64,000 nt of DNA from Apiospora phragmitis (taxonomy: Eukaryota > Ascomycota > Sordariomycetes > Amphisphaeriales > Apiosporaceae). The DNA lies in NCBI GenBank assembly GCA_038363925.1, contig JAQQWL010000006.1, positions 476,501-540,500 on the forward strand, written 5' to 3'. The notes beneath the pieces are model-generated. The model saw nothing but the letters and a program-made list of their open reading frames with translations, searched no databases and was not told the DNA's origin. Shown here in pieces: positions 44,877 to 55,736 of the stretch. The position numbers were made by a program, and so were the translations under genes. How positions within the stretch are numbered: the stretch's first letter is position 1; each line of letters starts with the position of its first letter.

Positions 44877-46500
44877 GTGGATGAGAGGACGACGTCCACA
44901 TTAAAGGTTTTGTGCTGGGAGGATATTAATCTCTGGATTTTACGCGATCCCCACCGCGACGGCGGCCGGGATCGTCTCGCGATGCAGATCCTGCTACGCT
45001 TCTACAAAGGCCATAACAAGGAGATCATACCGACCTGGTATCCCTTTATCGAAGAGAAGCTCCCGGTCCTATGCCCGCCTTCTCACCTCCTCGCCAAGGC
45101 ACTAGCGGAGGGGGTCGTTAACCTGCCCGGCTACGACCGGGCGGAGCCTTTCTTTAATACCAAGATCAGTATGTCTGCGGTGCGCATACCGTGGAAGGAA
45201 GAGTTCTGGCATAAGCCAGTGTTCCGGCGGACCGTCGAGTCTGTAGAAGGGCCGGTAAAATCGGATGACACGCTGACGGTAAACGCGTTTGACAAGAAGT
45301 CGAGCACATTAGGACGGGCGGCTAGGCTCCTAGATCCGTTCTAATCGTATATATACCGCCGAGGAAATCTTGAAATACTTAATAGTAAGTTTTCCGAGAC
45401 GCGACCGGATTGCCGCTAACGTGGGGCAGAGCATTACAAACCGTCTATTCGAGACCAAAGGGCGCGGCACCGGCCGAACAGCACGGTGTGTCAGAGATAT
45501 TACGCTAACGCCATGAGGAATGCTATGGCACAGGACGCAGGTTTGGGCCGCGGCACCGACTCACCCTACCTGGACATTCTGAACCACATTGGCCTCCAGT
45601 ACGATGAGAGCGCGCCTATGGGAGTCTCCGACGAGGTGATGCATGCTGTCGGCCCTAACAGCACGATCTGTCGATTAGAGAGACAGTGGGAGGAACTGGA
45701 AGCCGAGCTGACGGTTAAGTATGGAAGGCCAACGAAAGCAACTGGTGCCGACAAAGGGAGGCGCGTGCAGACGCAGAACGACCTGCGGGTAGCAAGACAG
45801 CAGCATCGCCGAAAGGTGACGGAGATCCTCCGCAAAGATCATTTCAAAAAGAGGAACAATGAAGAATTCGGCAGGCAGTTACGCGGCACACATGAGGCCC
45901 AGTCGCCACCCCAAACCGTTGTGTTTTGCCTGCCAGAACACAGGCGTCTTGCCGCTATTCTCGGCGATTTGGATGAAGACCTATCCGATGCCGAGATCGT
46001 GCGTCGAAAAGTGGAAGCGATCAACGCCTGGGTTGAGTATACCTGGAAGATCGAGCCAAAGGAGTCAAATCTTCTTCAAAGCTCCGGAGAGGTTCAGACC
46101 CCGCCAGAGAGCTCAAACCAATCTAGATCAGCGCAGGCCTCTTTAGCGCTGTCTGAACCTGGGCAACGAATCCTCGCGCCGAAGCCGTGGTACACATCGA
46201 TAATACAAGAGCCGGTTTGCCGTCCGCAGACGGCGTTGCTAGCTATGGCGGTGGCTCAGGATCCGCCACTGCATGGCGCAGGCGGCACGGTTGAATCATC
46301 TCCGGCGGCCATGCTAGGAGAAGATGGGACAGCTACTCTCCCGGACTCCCGTCGGCCTGCACGTAAGGCCGTTCACACGTGTATCCTCTGTGGCTGAGGC
46401 TTTACACGGAAGCACACGATGTGGAACTGCGTAGAGCGTGTGATACCGAGGCTATCCACTGACCGAAACCGGAGTGCAAAGCGATGGGACTGAAACTGGA
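44877..46500 (+). pseudogene. DUF3435 (FluG-domain/Crypton-Starship-type) tyrosine recombinase relic
   Basis: The frame from 44877 matches the fungal DUF3435 family closely in order of motifs: TSTLKVLCWEDINLWILRDP, LRFYKGHNKEIIPTWYPF, LPVLCPPSHLLAKALAEGVV, AEPFFNTKISM, WKEEFWHKPVFRRTVES, NAFDKKSSTLGRAA and then YRRG. DUF3435 proteins are predicted tyrosine recombinases that include Starship captains. A stop at 45342 and another near 45416 interrupt the gene. It resumes at about 45486 (QRYYANAMRNAMAQDAG) through LPEHRRLAAILGDLDEDLSD. Near the end is a degenerate C2H2 finger (HTCILCG, stop, GFTRKHTMWNCVE). The start is GTG, and the N-terminal part must lie in the mutated block upstream. Base composition is normal here, unlike both flanks. 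It is not functional as it stands. Confidence 0.8.
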
Positions 46501-46599
46501 TAATGAGATGCTGTTCAAGAACCATGCGCAGGAGACCCATCACATTCAGCTACGGCCGAAAATCACGATACGGTTGAAGAGCTCCGCGGACCCTTTAGA

Positions 46600-47870
46600 G
46601 AACGTCTAGTCTCTAACTAAAATTATTTTAAAATTAAGAGCAGAGAAGCCGATGCCTAATAGGAAGATCACTCTCTGCGTTAACAGGGGATGATAGTCAT
46701 GTACAGGTCTCATCACCGACGGATTCAGTATAGGGTGGTTTGCTTGGATATCCCATAGATGGTCCAAGGCAGCCCGACCTTGTCGCTTTCAATCCTCGTT
46801 TACCTCAATACCCTTGCAGCGGAAATCATCTTAATTCCTACCAAATTCGAATCTGATAATACTACATATCGGATAAGTTCACAGTGCTGAACCTATTACA
46901 TTGCGAGCATGTCGATTTTTACGGTTGGCTGGGATAGATCCTTGAATATATTTGAATTGGATTTATTACGTTCTTGCACTTAGGGACATACCACTTTTAG
47001 GCGTAGCTATCCTATCCGTGTAAACGGAACAGAGATAGTATAATATAAACTTTTCGATCGTGCTTCTACCGACTCTAGTGTTCTGATTAAGTAAATTTAA
47101 AAACCAGTCCACCGCGTCATATCCACTTCGTGGTAACAGGCCTGCCCAGAAGAACTTAATGTAGCGCGTATAGAAGATGCTGGATAATGCTCGCTATACG
47201 TAAGGATATGCGACCCCGGTGGCGTAGGTGGTTTAGGTGATTTTGTAGATATTGGGGGATAGATAGGTGCTGGATTTGCTTCCAGCTCGATTACTAGCTT
47301 ATGACATGGTAGCTCGCTAGGATGTGGCAGATTTAATCGATATGGCGCTATCCCGCTAGCCTAAGGGGTTGCTCCCGGACTAGCAGTATTTCGGCTAGTA
47401 TATCGCCTCGAGACTTTTTTATAAAATAGGAAAATAGCTAGTATAATTATTATAGATAAAGGCCTTATTATTTTAATAATTATTATTAATATATTAATCT
47501 CCGGTTATTTAGAAAAAGGCGGTATAGCTATTAAAGTAAGTGTTATAGAAGTAGGGATTATCGATTAACTCGATTGCTAATTCGCGGTAAATTTTAGATC
47601 CTGCGTTGCGCTTATTAATTTAGCCAGAGCGACTAATAATATTATAAACACTGTCCCCGATTACACTACCGTTATAAAATAGCTATTTATTAATTCGTAA
47701 GGATCGAAGGCGTAGCATCTGCGAAAACTATTTAATTAATAAATATAATAAAGCCTATAAGGATAGCTCCTAATAAGTAAAGTTATTACTAATAATTAAT
47801 ACGTGAGTAACATTTATAGAACCATTTACTTTAGCCATAATTCACTAAGATTCTGACATATAATCTTAAT
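46600..47870. repeat. Second AT-rich, partly RIP-mutated block
   Basis: AT content rises again after about 46600 and is extreme at 47400-47860, where CA is nearly absent over the first 180 bases (47401-47580). There is no reading frame of note. Together with the block before 44877 it brackets the recombinase relic. Confidence 0.65.
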
Positions 47871-49043
47871 GCCGCATCCGCTGTCACTCGACTATTATAA
47901 TTATCTGTACTGCGATACCGAACAAAGAACCCGGTACATGGAGCAGAGGGATATTCCCGGTTTGCGATACTGCATGGATCTTCCCGGGTTGCGGCACCGT
48001 CTCGAATGTGACGAAGATAACCGGAAGGAGACCCGGCGTCATTAAAGAACAGATCGTTTCAATCTCCATTAACAGGAGAGTGAAACATAAGAACGTTCTG
48101 GAGGAAGCGGCATTTATTAACTATTTGCAAGGCACAAGTCTTTCTTAAGGATTAGACATATACATAAGATACCCAGCACCTACTTTAGAGAGGTCCTTGG
48201 GGGACTAGCCTAACCAAAACCCATATGTTCTTAGGAAAGACGAAAAATGAAGGTCTACCGCTTCCGCGTCTTTCTATGGCGTGCTCCGCCTGTCCTGCCT
48301 TTTCCCTCCAGCTTTTCAATACGATTGGTCAACCTCCTCATGCGCTTCGGCCTTCTCTAGCACCAACGTCTCAGCAATCCCGAGACAGAGCACTTTTACT
48401 TACCGTCCATTGTGAGAAGTTTTCCATGGGACATTTGCACAATACGTCGATTCAGATCAAGAAGATGAACGTACGTTCTTTTACAGCCTGTACACGGCAA
48501 ACGGACTCGGACCCCTGGTTGTGGCCACCTCGGGACGGACACTGGAGCTGTGGCTGGCAAAGACTGCCTATTGTTGACGTCCGACTGCATCTGTCCATTT
48601 TCTACATGAGCAGACCACCAATCTCACAGACGAGGAATCTCAAGCTAGCTGTCAAGCTTGAGCCAGCTATTCGGGTTCCAGTCAAGTGTCTTGTTGCATG
48701 CGGCGGTGGTGGGTGGGGGTCGCGCTAATTCGGGCCACCCACTTCCTCAGCCAACATACATCCGCTTCTTGTGCAAAAATGCAATTGCTAAGTGACAAGC
48801 CGAGAGCTGAAAGATAAGCCCCCAAAAGTGTGCTAGAACTGGGCTCAAATTATCGTGCACCATGTCATTCCACGCACCGCACTGGCGGACAAAACCCAGA
48901 CATCTCAGGAAACACATCCTATTGTCTCTCGGAGTGTCTGCCCCATTACACAGGTCAGTCCCGGTTAGGTAATAGCACCAATGGACAAAACCTTCCGCGA
49001 AGACATTCTAGATAGTCACCGGTAGATTCTAGGGACTAGTAAG
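47871..49043. other. Intergenic
   Basis: Normal composition returns after about 47880. A 167-codon frame at 48225-48728 shows no domain and is not called. Nothing else is seen. Confidence 0.4.
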
Positions 49044-49740
49044 TCAGAGGTGCTGGCAGCTTAGCCTCTCCCTCATCCACTGTAACTTCCACGCCTTGAT
49101 TTCCTCCGAGATTATCTCCTGTGGCAGCATAGCATCAAAGCCGTGGGGCACCCCTTCCACCGTCTTGCATATGAAGTCTTCTCTCTGAGCCGCCTCCATA
49201 AAGTGAACAACCTCGTCATACAGTGGGTCCATGTCGCCAACGTAGGCACCAGTAGGAGAAAGCCCGGAAAAAAGGTCCCAGTCTGCTTCTGTCGGGGCGA
49301 TAAATTGGGACACAGGACTATGGACAGAATTATGGACGACTTGCTGCCATATGAATTTGCATGCTTCACGATTGAGGAACGGTCCGTTGAGACTCAAACG
49401 CTGCATGGAAGCTGTATCACATTTCCAATCTAGCATGGGAGCCTCAAGGAACAACCCGCATAGCCTCGGCAGCCCAGACTGTAGCCATATCTTCTCAGGC
49501 GCGTTGAGCTGCTGGCCGGGTTGGTCCAGATTGCCGACGCGCAATAACACCACCGGGATGCATCCCCTTCGACTGCTCCTATTTACGAATGTGAATCCTC
49601 CTCGCCATCGACGTCTTCCTCCGGAGCCGGCTTTGGGAGTTTTCGATCTTTCAACCACTGTAATATGTTACGAGCTCCTTCTTATCGGGATGGGGAGGAG
49701 CGAAAGCGATGGCGGACGCCGGGGTATCTAGTTCTTGCTA
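49044..49740 (-). pseudogene. Alpha/beta-hydrolase-3 type esterase/lipase remnant
   Basis: The C-terminal half is open: LPRLCGLFLEAPMLDWKCDT (the YPMLD region of the family), then SQFIAPTEADWDLFSGLSPT, GAYVGDMDPLYDEVVHFMEA (the aspartate region) and TVEGVPHGFDAM with the catalytic His. The N-terminal half is scrambled. A nucleophile-elbow-like GDAS followed by GGV can be read only across different frames near 49560, and there are stops in between (for example HS-stop-IGAVEG). The HGG motif and start are absent. I read this as a decayed gene of the hormone-sensitive-lipase-like group. It lies in the transposon-rich segment. Confidence 0.55.
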
Positions 49741-50036
49741 CCTGGAATGTGCGGAGGGGAGGGCAGCCCAGCAGTATCCAAGTGTTCTATTAAGTTCTCT
49801 TGAACCAATCTTCACGCCTGATAGCAGGTCTAGAGATCCGGAGCTTGATGTAGGTAGAGCTGCTAACCCGCAGACGGGCAGGGAGAGCACGGCAGGAAGG
49901 AGCGGGCCGCGAAGGCACCCGGCGAAGCCATGCGGTAGTGAGAAGAAGATGACGAGCGTTACAAAAGCCGAATAATATGGAATTCTCGCCAGGGATGACG
50001 ATTCCCAGTGGGCTTCAGTGTACTAACTGCGCAGTA
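49741..50036. other. Intergenic
   Basis: A short gap upstream of the hydrolase relic and downstream of the kinase gene. A weak open frame (49709-49975) is not supported. Confidence 0.4.
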
Positions 50037-51221
50037 CTATTTATTAAGCTTAGCCCTCCTTGCCAAGTAGGCATCGACAACATCAGGAAATCTCTGCTCA
50101 CCCATTGCCACCCCTACGCGGCGCCTGTACTCCAACCTAGACTCCTCTTCCCATGGAAGATCCAAGCCGCTGGAAAGACGAAACTTGGTCCGAAGCCATT
50201 CCCACGGAACAAATCCGGCGATTTCCCAGTCAATGATGCCGATGGAACGGTCGTTCACATCCACGATAATGTTACCCGGCCCCAAGTCGCAGTGATAGAA
50301 GTGAAATAGAGCAGAGCAGTCCATGCCCAACTCCTTGCTTGCCATCATGAGATGATCGTTAGTATAGGAATCATCTTGCCCAGCCATATAGCTTTCCGCA
50401 AGGGTTCGCTTATCCACGCCACCTATATAGTCGGCTTCCCAGTGTGACAACTCTCTGCAGACTTCTATAACCCGGTTGATATAATATTCTTTCATCTCTT
50501 CATCCATGGTCGGCCATTCGCTGCCGAGAGTTCGGCCTCGCACCGCTGTTACAAGCAAGACGTAGCGGTTACTCCAAAGGGCATGATGAAGGACTCGGGG
50601 CAAGTCGAATGTCCATCCGCCTCTGGCATGTAGGTATGTCAAAGTGACATGCTCGCGAGTGTTATGCGTCTCTTGCTCGTTCATATCCTTCACCTTCAAA
50701 AAGGCTTCTCCAAATTGCCACGTGGCCGTGCGATCTGCAGCGCTGTGAACCTTCTGGATAGGACTAGTCAGATGCAGCGGCATGGAGGATGGAGGCGGCT
50801 CTGTAGCGCTCGAAAGGACGTAGAATGAGCCTTGGCCATCAGGCCAGGAGGGCTGGGTGTCGTGTGGTTTGGATTGACGGTGGATGAACAATCTATCGCT
50901 GATGAGCCAGGAATCGCCGTCTATCTCTCGGACTGCTTCTCTAGCTGGAGCCAAGTTATGCATAGGCTTCGATTTAAGAACGAGGGAGGTTTCGTTGCAT
51001 CGTTGATTGGGGAAGCGAATAAGCAGGGCAGGCTCAAGTAAGATATCAACCGTTGTACGGATCACACGCAGCTCACTCCAACTATGTACCACCAGCTTTA
51101 TATAAGAGACGAGAGGTGCACTTCCCTGTACAAACATAGCCAATAGTATACATTGAGTCCTTAGTCGTAATTTGTTGGAGATAGAACCGGGGTGGGGCAA
51201 TGAATTTTTAGGCTGGTCCAT
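50037..51221 (-). CDS. APH/choline-kinase-like phosphotransferase
   Basis: A single-exon frame of 394 residues from the ATG at 51221. The frame extends to 51257 only through GTG. The kinase-like C-lobe is clear: the Brenner motif HCDLGPGNIIVD supplies the catalytic Asp and metal-binding Asn, and SIGIIDWEIAGFVPWEW is the DFG-equivalent with the typical tryptophan-rich follow-up. The N-lobe includes FGEAFLKVKDMNEQETHNTREHV (Lys plus Glu helix) and YVLLVTAVRGRTLGSEW (hinge). Fungal genomes carry many such proteins with unknown small-molecule or protein targets. Antibiotic resistance should not be assumed. No signal peptide. The first 140 residues are less conserved-looking and might contain unrecognised intron sequence. 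The reading frame is intact, in contrast to its decayed neighbours. Confidence 0.8.
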   Translation of the reverse strand: MDQPKNSLPHPGSISNKLRLRTQCILLAMFVQGSAPLVSYIKLVVHSWSELRVIRTTVDILLEPALLIRFPNQRCNETSLVLKSKPMHNLAPAREAVREIDGDSWLISDRLFIHRQSKPHDTQPSWPDGQGSFYVLSSATEPPPSSMPLHLTSPIQKVHSAADRTATWQFGEAFLKVKDMNEQETHNTREHVTLTYLHARGGWTFDLPRVLHHALWSNRYVLLVTAVRGRTLGSEWPTMDEEMKEYYINRVIEVCRELSHWEADYIGGVDKRTLAESYMAGQDDSYTNDHLMMASKELGMDCSALFHFYHCDLGPGNIIVDVNDRSIGIIDWEIAGFVPWEWLRTKFRLSSGLDLPWEEESRLEYRRRVGVAMGEQRFPDVVDAYLARRAKLNK

Positions 51222-51458
51222 GGAAGCGGATGATAGTACAGTTTCAGAAAAGCCCACAAAATCAGTCAGAAAGGAACATGGAGTACTAAGTCTGATGGGT
51301 AAGTTTTAGCACTCCACCTTGTATTTGGCCAATGCACCACATCAAATGAATCCAAGCTAACCTTATCTGATTTTATCGATGATATCACCTAAATCAATAG
51401 AAACTGGATATTCAAGCCTTGCAACACTTGACAGGCAATTGAAATCAACATACGCCTA

Positions 51459-52511
51459 TTACCATTTGGTGTGATACCCTTTAGCATCGATAAAATCCTG
51501 GCAACGTTGCGGCATACTAGCCAGCAATTCTCGTAGCCAGGCCTCCGGAACAGCCTCCCAGGCCTCACATACGTATACTCTCAACTGCCTATAGCTAGCG
51601 TCTGAATCCCAGCCGTATTTGTCCTCAATATAGTCCTTCATCCAGTTCCATACGGCCTCAATAGGGTTGAGGTCAGGGCTATTGGGAGGCCACGTTATCC
51701 GGCGTACACCACGCTCTTCGAACTCCTGTTCGGTTGATGCGGCGGCGTGAGCGGCGGCGTTGTCTTGCATAAGCGTGAGCTCTTCCCCATCATCGATACG
51801 GCACAGCCTAATCCAGCCGTCGATTAGAGGGAGTCTATGCTATTGGTAACTCTCGGCTCTAATCGACCCCCATTCCTTTCTCCCAGAAGAGACCTGGCCC
51901 TTTACCGGTAGCTCCGGAAAAACAAACCCAGAACATCCACCCCTTTTTCTTCCTCGGTTGCTCATCGATGCAGTCAGGATGGTTCTCTTCTCCGATCCTC
52001 CGTGTGACGTATTGTTGGCGGTGTGTGCCTCCGGTGACCCAGGTCTCATCGGTCCAGAGGATCTGTTCCCATTGCTCGAAGGTCCAGCCTCGGTGGAGGT
52101 TGGCCCATTCTAATCGGAGGTCTCGTATGTCTTCGTTAATCGGGGGTTTTTTGCGTGCAAACCGGCGGGAGAAGCCTAGACGTCGAAGGGCTGAGCGAAT
52201 AGCGTATACACCGAATACACCTCCGAAGAGGCACATCGAGAGCTGGAGGAAGGTCATAAATCGGTTGGCTTTAGAGGCCGTTACGAAGGTCTCTAGCTCT
52301 TTCTCTTGGCCATATTCAAGAGCCGTGGGCGACCTGATCGAGGCCTCGTTTTAACGCCGCTTCTAATAGCCGTGCGAATCTGGCCTTCGGTATAACCGGT
52401 TCGGCGTTGAATCTCTGCCTTCGTCATATTTGCATCGTAATATAATGTATATACACGTTGCCGGTCTTCATTCGTTAAATGAGAAGTACTGACTCCCTTT
52501 CCTCGAGCCAT
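51459..52511 (-). mobile_element. Tc1/mariner-family (impala-like) transposase, nearly full length, broken
   Basis: About 350 codons. The N-terminal helix-turn-helix region is MARGKGVSTSHLTNEDRQRV and NMTKAEIQRRTGYTEGQIRT. The DDE catalytic residues are visible: Asp in QILWTDETWVTGG, Asp in TLMQDNAAAHAA, and D/E in PPNSPDLNPIEAVWNWMK. Three lesions separate these: one base missing at GGG 52327-52329, one base extra at CC 51875-51876, and a stop (TAG at 51840-51842) where CAG is plausible, a C-to-T change typical of RIP. I could not find matching terminal inverted repeats or a TA duplication in the flanks by eye, so the element ends are not placed. Confidence 0.82.
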
Positions 52512-53083
52512 TATTGCTGTTATTATAAAATCAACGTAAGTGATAGCCTTTTCGAAAAGAGAAATCTAGTCAATAAAAGGCGCCGGCGAGGTCAGCGCCG
52601 ACGAGGTGCAAAAGGGGTAGAATCAACTAGATGGTATGTGTGGGCCGGATAATACATCACCGGTCAAAATATACCAAAAACAGTAAGATCTATATCACTA
52701 GCGTGGTTGGCGGTACATAGCAGGGATGCAAAAACTTTTGCCTCCTACCACGTAGCTGCATCCCAAACTGGGAAATATCGGCTGTCGAATCAAGGCCGAG
52801 GTCCCGAAGAGGGCAAGTGGAAAAGGCAGCAATGGTTGTAATTCAAGAATAATTTAAAACGAGGCCGTTGCCTCAAATGAGAAAATAATGTATATTGAAG
52901 ATTTTGGTTAATTCTAGCCTGATGAATCTTATTTTAAACAATCGCTTAGTCTTATAATAAGCTTCACTTGCATATAAATTTACTCTTATTTACTCAGATC
53001 TTATTGATAACATTTTCTACACCTCTCTACATTACACTTCTTTACACCTCAAAAAGCCCCTCGAGTATACCATTTCAGCTACC
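52512..53083. other. Intergenic; leader of the 53084 gene
   Basis: Contains a near-palindrome GCAAAAACTTTTGC at about 52728-52741. The last 60 bases before 53084 are pyrimidine-rich (ACACCTCTCTACATTACAC), as in fungal 5' leaders. No gene is seen. Confidence 0.4.
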
Positions 53084-53677
53084 ATGGCATCAACAACTAC
53101 CCTTCCGATACAGAGATACGAAGAGATACTTGATCTACTAGTTGAAAGACGTCATGATTTACCAGAGCTAGTCTACGACCACTTAGTCTCTAAGAGCACA
53201 CCTAATGAAAATCTCAAGCTTGGCGAAAATAAATCATCAGGCTGGCTGGTATATGATTTTGGGCCTGAATCAACATTCAGATCATACGTTTTGGCCCTTA
53301 AGAGCCCCTTGGCATCGTTTTTAAAGATTAGAGGCGACATTCTTGCCTTGCTCCTTATATGGGAGTGTCTTATAACAGATGTTCAACACTATCAGAGTCA
53401 CGAAGATCCCGGCCTGGGGGACAAACCGCCATCCGGCTTATCACCTATTCAATGGCTTGTACTTTAAACCTTTGTTAAAACGCGCACTAAGTTCGGCAAT
53501 ATTATCCCTGATCCAGATTATAATTACCATGATGTCTGTTGCCAACACGAACTCAGCAATTCTGGCATTCCGATATATAAGCCCAAGGCAACTAATAGGA
53601 TATTTATACCCCACACAGAGTCTGCCTACTTTTCCTGGAAGAATGCCGGGTCGAAAGAAGAGTCCAGAAAGCAATAA
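53084..53677 (+). pseudogene. Unknown gene, frame disrupted in the middle
   Basis: Starts at a good ATG context (CTACCATGGCATC) with TTLPIQRYEEILDLLVERRH, FGPESTFRSYVLALKSPLAS and LLLIWECLITDVQHYQ. It stops at 53467 (IQWLVL, stop). The same frame then continues protein-like after the stop: KFGNIIPDPDYNYHDVCCQ, HELSNSGIPIYKPK, FIPHTESAYFSW, ending at 53677. Across the stop a second frame reads LYFKPLLKRAL, so a pair of compensating one-base changes around 53456-53490 is the simplest explanation. Corrected length is about 197 residues. Codon use is more AT-rich than in the core genes. Family unknown. It may be decayed or a consensus problem. Confidence 0.5.
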
Positions 53678-53744
53678 GGACAAGGAATTTATTTAGATAA
53701 TCCCATGCATGTACCCCTTTGTTGATTTAGTCGATAGCCTTATT

Positions 53745-54175
53745 CACTACCCTCTCCCATGAAATTCTTGACTGCTGTGACCAAAGTCGGCATTCGTTTC
53801 GTTCACATTTTCATACCAGGCCAGCACCGAGTCGAGTCGCATGCACCCCGCGACGTACTCGTCCGTGGGATCGAAGGTCGCGGTGATCAAGCCCTGGACT
53901 GAGAGCACATCGTTCCTGTCCTTCTTGTAAAATATGCCGGCGCTGACGCCGGCGTCTACTAGGCCGAAGTACTTGACATCAAAGCCGAGCTTGCCCGCAA
54001 CTAGCTTGCTGTGCTGTAACTTGAAGCCAACCCTTGGTAATGTCGCGGTTCAGCGGTGCTAGATTGTCGACCACTCCGGTACGGTTGATGGGCATGAATC
54101 GAGCAGCTCATCCAGCAGGTGACCAGGCTTGATCGGCCCGTTAGGGGGCGTTGCCCCTATGTTCGTCCTAAAACG
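53745..54175 (-). pseudogene. Gene fragment of an unnamed fungal family
   Basis: A minus-strand segment is clearly protein-like but has no start and changes frame: PPNGPIKPGHLLDELLD, then MPINRTGVVDNLAPLNRDIT in another frame, then GFKLQHSKLVAGKLGFDVKY, FGLVDAGVSAGIFYKKDRND and FDPTDEYVAGCMRLDSVLAW. The order resembles an unnamed fungal protein family I recall, in which a PPNGPIKLG-type N-terminus precedes a beta-rich domain. That match is from memory and not verified. The ends are missing. It lies just downstream of another disrupted gene. Confidence 0.45.
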
Positions 54176-54183
54176 TCACTAAT

Positions 54184-54208
54184 AAGCAAGCAAGCAAGCA
54201 GACAAGCA
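54184..54208. repeat. AAGC microsatellite
   Basis: AAGC repeated four times, then AGAC and AAGC again. Located between the 53.7-54.2 kb fragment and the next gene. Confidence 0.85.
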
Positions 54209-54486
54209 ATTCTACTTTCGATATATATTGTTAGTAAGTTATATACTCATACCCTTTATATATATGTACACTAAATCAAACTCCACCCGATATCCTATCC
54301 TTAAATCTTGAAGCCGTACAATTACACTACGCCTACCCCTCGGAGGCGGGTCTTGTGGGTTTGGCCACAATTGGGAGGCGCTCTCATCCTTTGTCTGACG
54401 GCATCCTATTCCACCAGGGAATTAAATCTTGGCCCACAGCCTGATAGAGGACTTGAATCACCCCTAATCATGTCATAGCAATCTGT

Positions 54487-55693
54487 TTAGTATCTCCTCC
54501 GCTGGTTAACATCGATGATCAAATTGTTTTGGCGCTGGAGGACCAGGAAGTCCAGAACATCGCGCGGGTCGATGAGAAACTGCGTGTCTCGCTCCAGAGC
54601 ATTGTCTAAAGATATGTCAGTAGTGGTTAGCGATTTGTCCAGAAATATAGAGTGCAAGTCGGACAACTCACAAAGGAAAACGGCCGTGAAGTTATGCCTG
54701 TCAAGCATCTTATAAATGACCAGCGGCACAATTCTGGGCCCCATTTCAAGCAGTTTACTGAACTCGGGCACATTGCAACGGGCCTTGGCACTAGTATTCA
54801 CATTGGGATCAGTATGTTTTCCGTCGGACATTGGTGATACAACTTACTCGGAGGAAGGAGCTTTTCCAGGCGCGTACCAGCTCCTCTGCCAGGCGTAGAA
54901 TCGCGCCTCGAATTCCTTGACCAGCCCCGGCGACGATTTGAGCACACTCTTGTAGTTAGAGACGGCCCATTCCTGGGCGGCCCGGGTAGGCAAGGGAATG
55001 GGGTCGTAGGGTCGCATCGCATAGACTTGTGCGTACTTCTGAGCGGGGGCCGGAGCAGCGCGGCGCGACCGCGGATCTGCGGCTTTGGGCGCCCTCTGCT
55101 CTTCCCCTGGGTTTCCCACTCTTCAGGCTGGAGAACAACCCACCAGGCTTCTTGGAATCGCGCCTGCTTTCTTTTGGATTTTGCTGAGTCTGGCTGTCCC
55201 CCTCATAACCGTCGGGTAGCCCGACCGTGTTCCCAGGATGGCCGGGAGGCGCCCTTCCGTAGCCACTGGCGAAGATTGGGTCATTGGGATAGTTTCCGGT
55301 GGCAGGCACGAGGTTACCCATCTTGCCTGGGAACGAGGGGTGCTCCGACGTGCGACGCCAGTGCTGGTAGATGGAGCCATAGGTGACCACGGGCTGCCGG
55401 GAGTCCCGGGGCCTGGTATCCTCTAGAGCCCTCCGATTATGTGCTATAAGTACACTGTCACCCTGCTTCGACGAGCATGCCTGATGAGGCGAAGCGTCGA
55501 GTTGGGGGCGATCCCGTCGCTGGGCGTGCTGCACCATTGCAGCACTGTTCTGGTACGGTCTTCCACTCCGCGTCATCAGTGTTGGCGGTGCGTCGAAGAT
55601 CCGGAATACATCAACGTCCGCTTCAGCAGGTCCACATTCTACGAAGTGATATCTTCTGTCTTGATTCGAGTTTGTCAGTGCTGGGAGGGTCAT
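54487..55693 (-). CDS. Unknown fungal protein, paralog A of a divergent pair, one-base frameshift
   Basis: Exons are 55693-54848, 54790-54672 and 54605-54487. Introns of 57 and 66 bases (GTAAGT, GTGAGT donors) are phase-matched. The N-terminal part is polar and likely disordered (GGLFSSLKSG). The C-terminal part carries a conserved module: KYAQVYAMRPYDPIP, VPEFSKLLEMGPRIVPLVIY, KMLDRHNFTAVFL, then across the intron Y-NALERDTQFLIDPRDVL. Paralog B at 56610-57424 has the same module (EFIALGKLGPKIIPFVLFKL ... NLWAVFL, Y-HALEKD) with the intron in the same Tyr codon. One extra base in CCC at 55115-55117 breaks the frame. With it removed the protein is 360 residues. The module recurs in unnamed proteins of Sordariomycetes. 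No catalytic motif is visible. Function unknown. Confidence 0.68.
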
Positions 55694-55736
55694 TGGTCAG
55701 GTGAGTTGATATCTCGGTGCGACTAACAAAGTGCGT

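Noticed and set aside
48225..48728. 167-codon open frame as a gene
   Set aside because: No domain, no codon bias, and it lies in a region of decayed sequence.
50037..51221. Antibiotic-resistance phosphotransferase
   Set aside because: APH-fold proteins are abundant in fungi with unrelated or unknown substrates; nothing in the sequence points to aminoglycosides.
52700..52760. GCAAAAACTTTTGC near-palindrome as a terminal inverted repeat of the Tc1/mariner element
   Set aside because: No matching complement was found on the other side of the transposase within about 200 bases.
54184..54208. Short AAGC repeat as a CRISPR-like array
   Set aside because: The unit is four bases with no spacers; it is a plain microsatellite.
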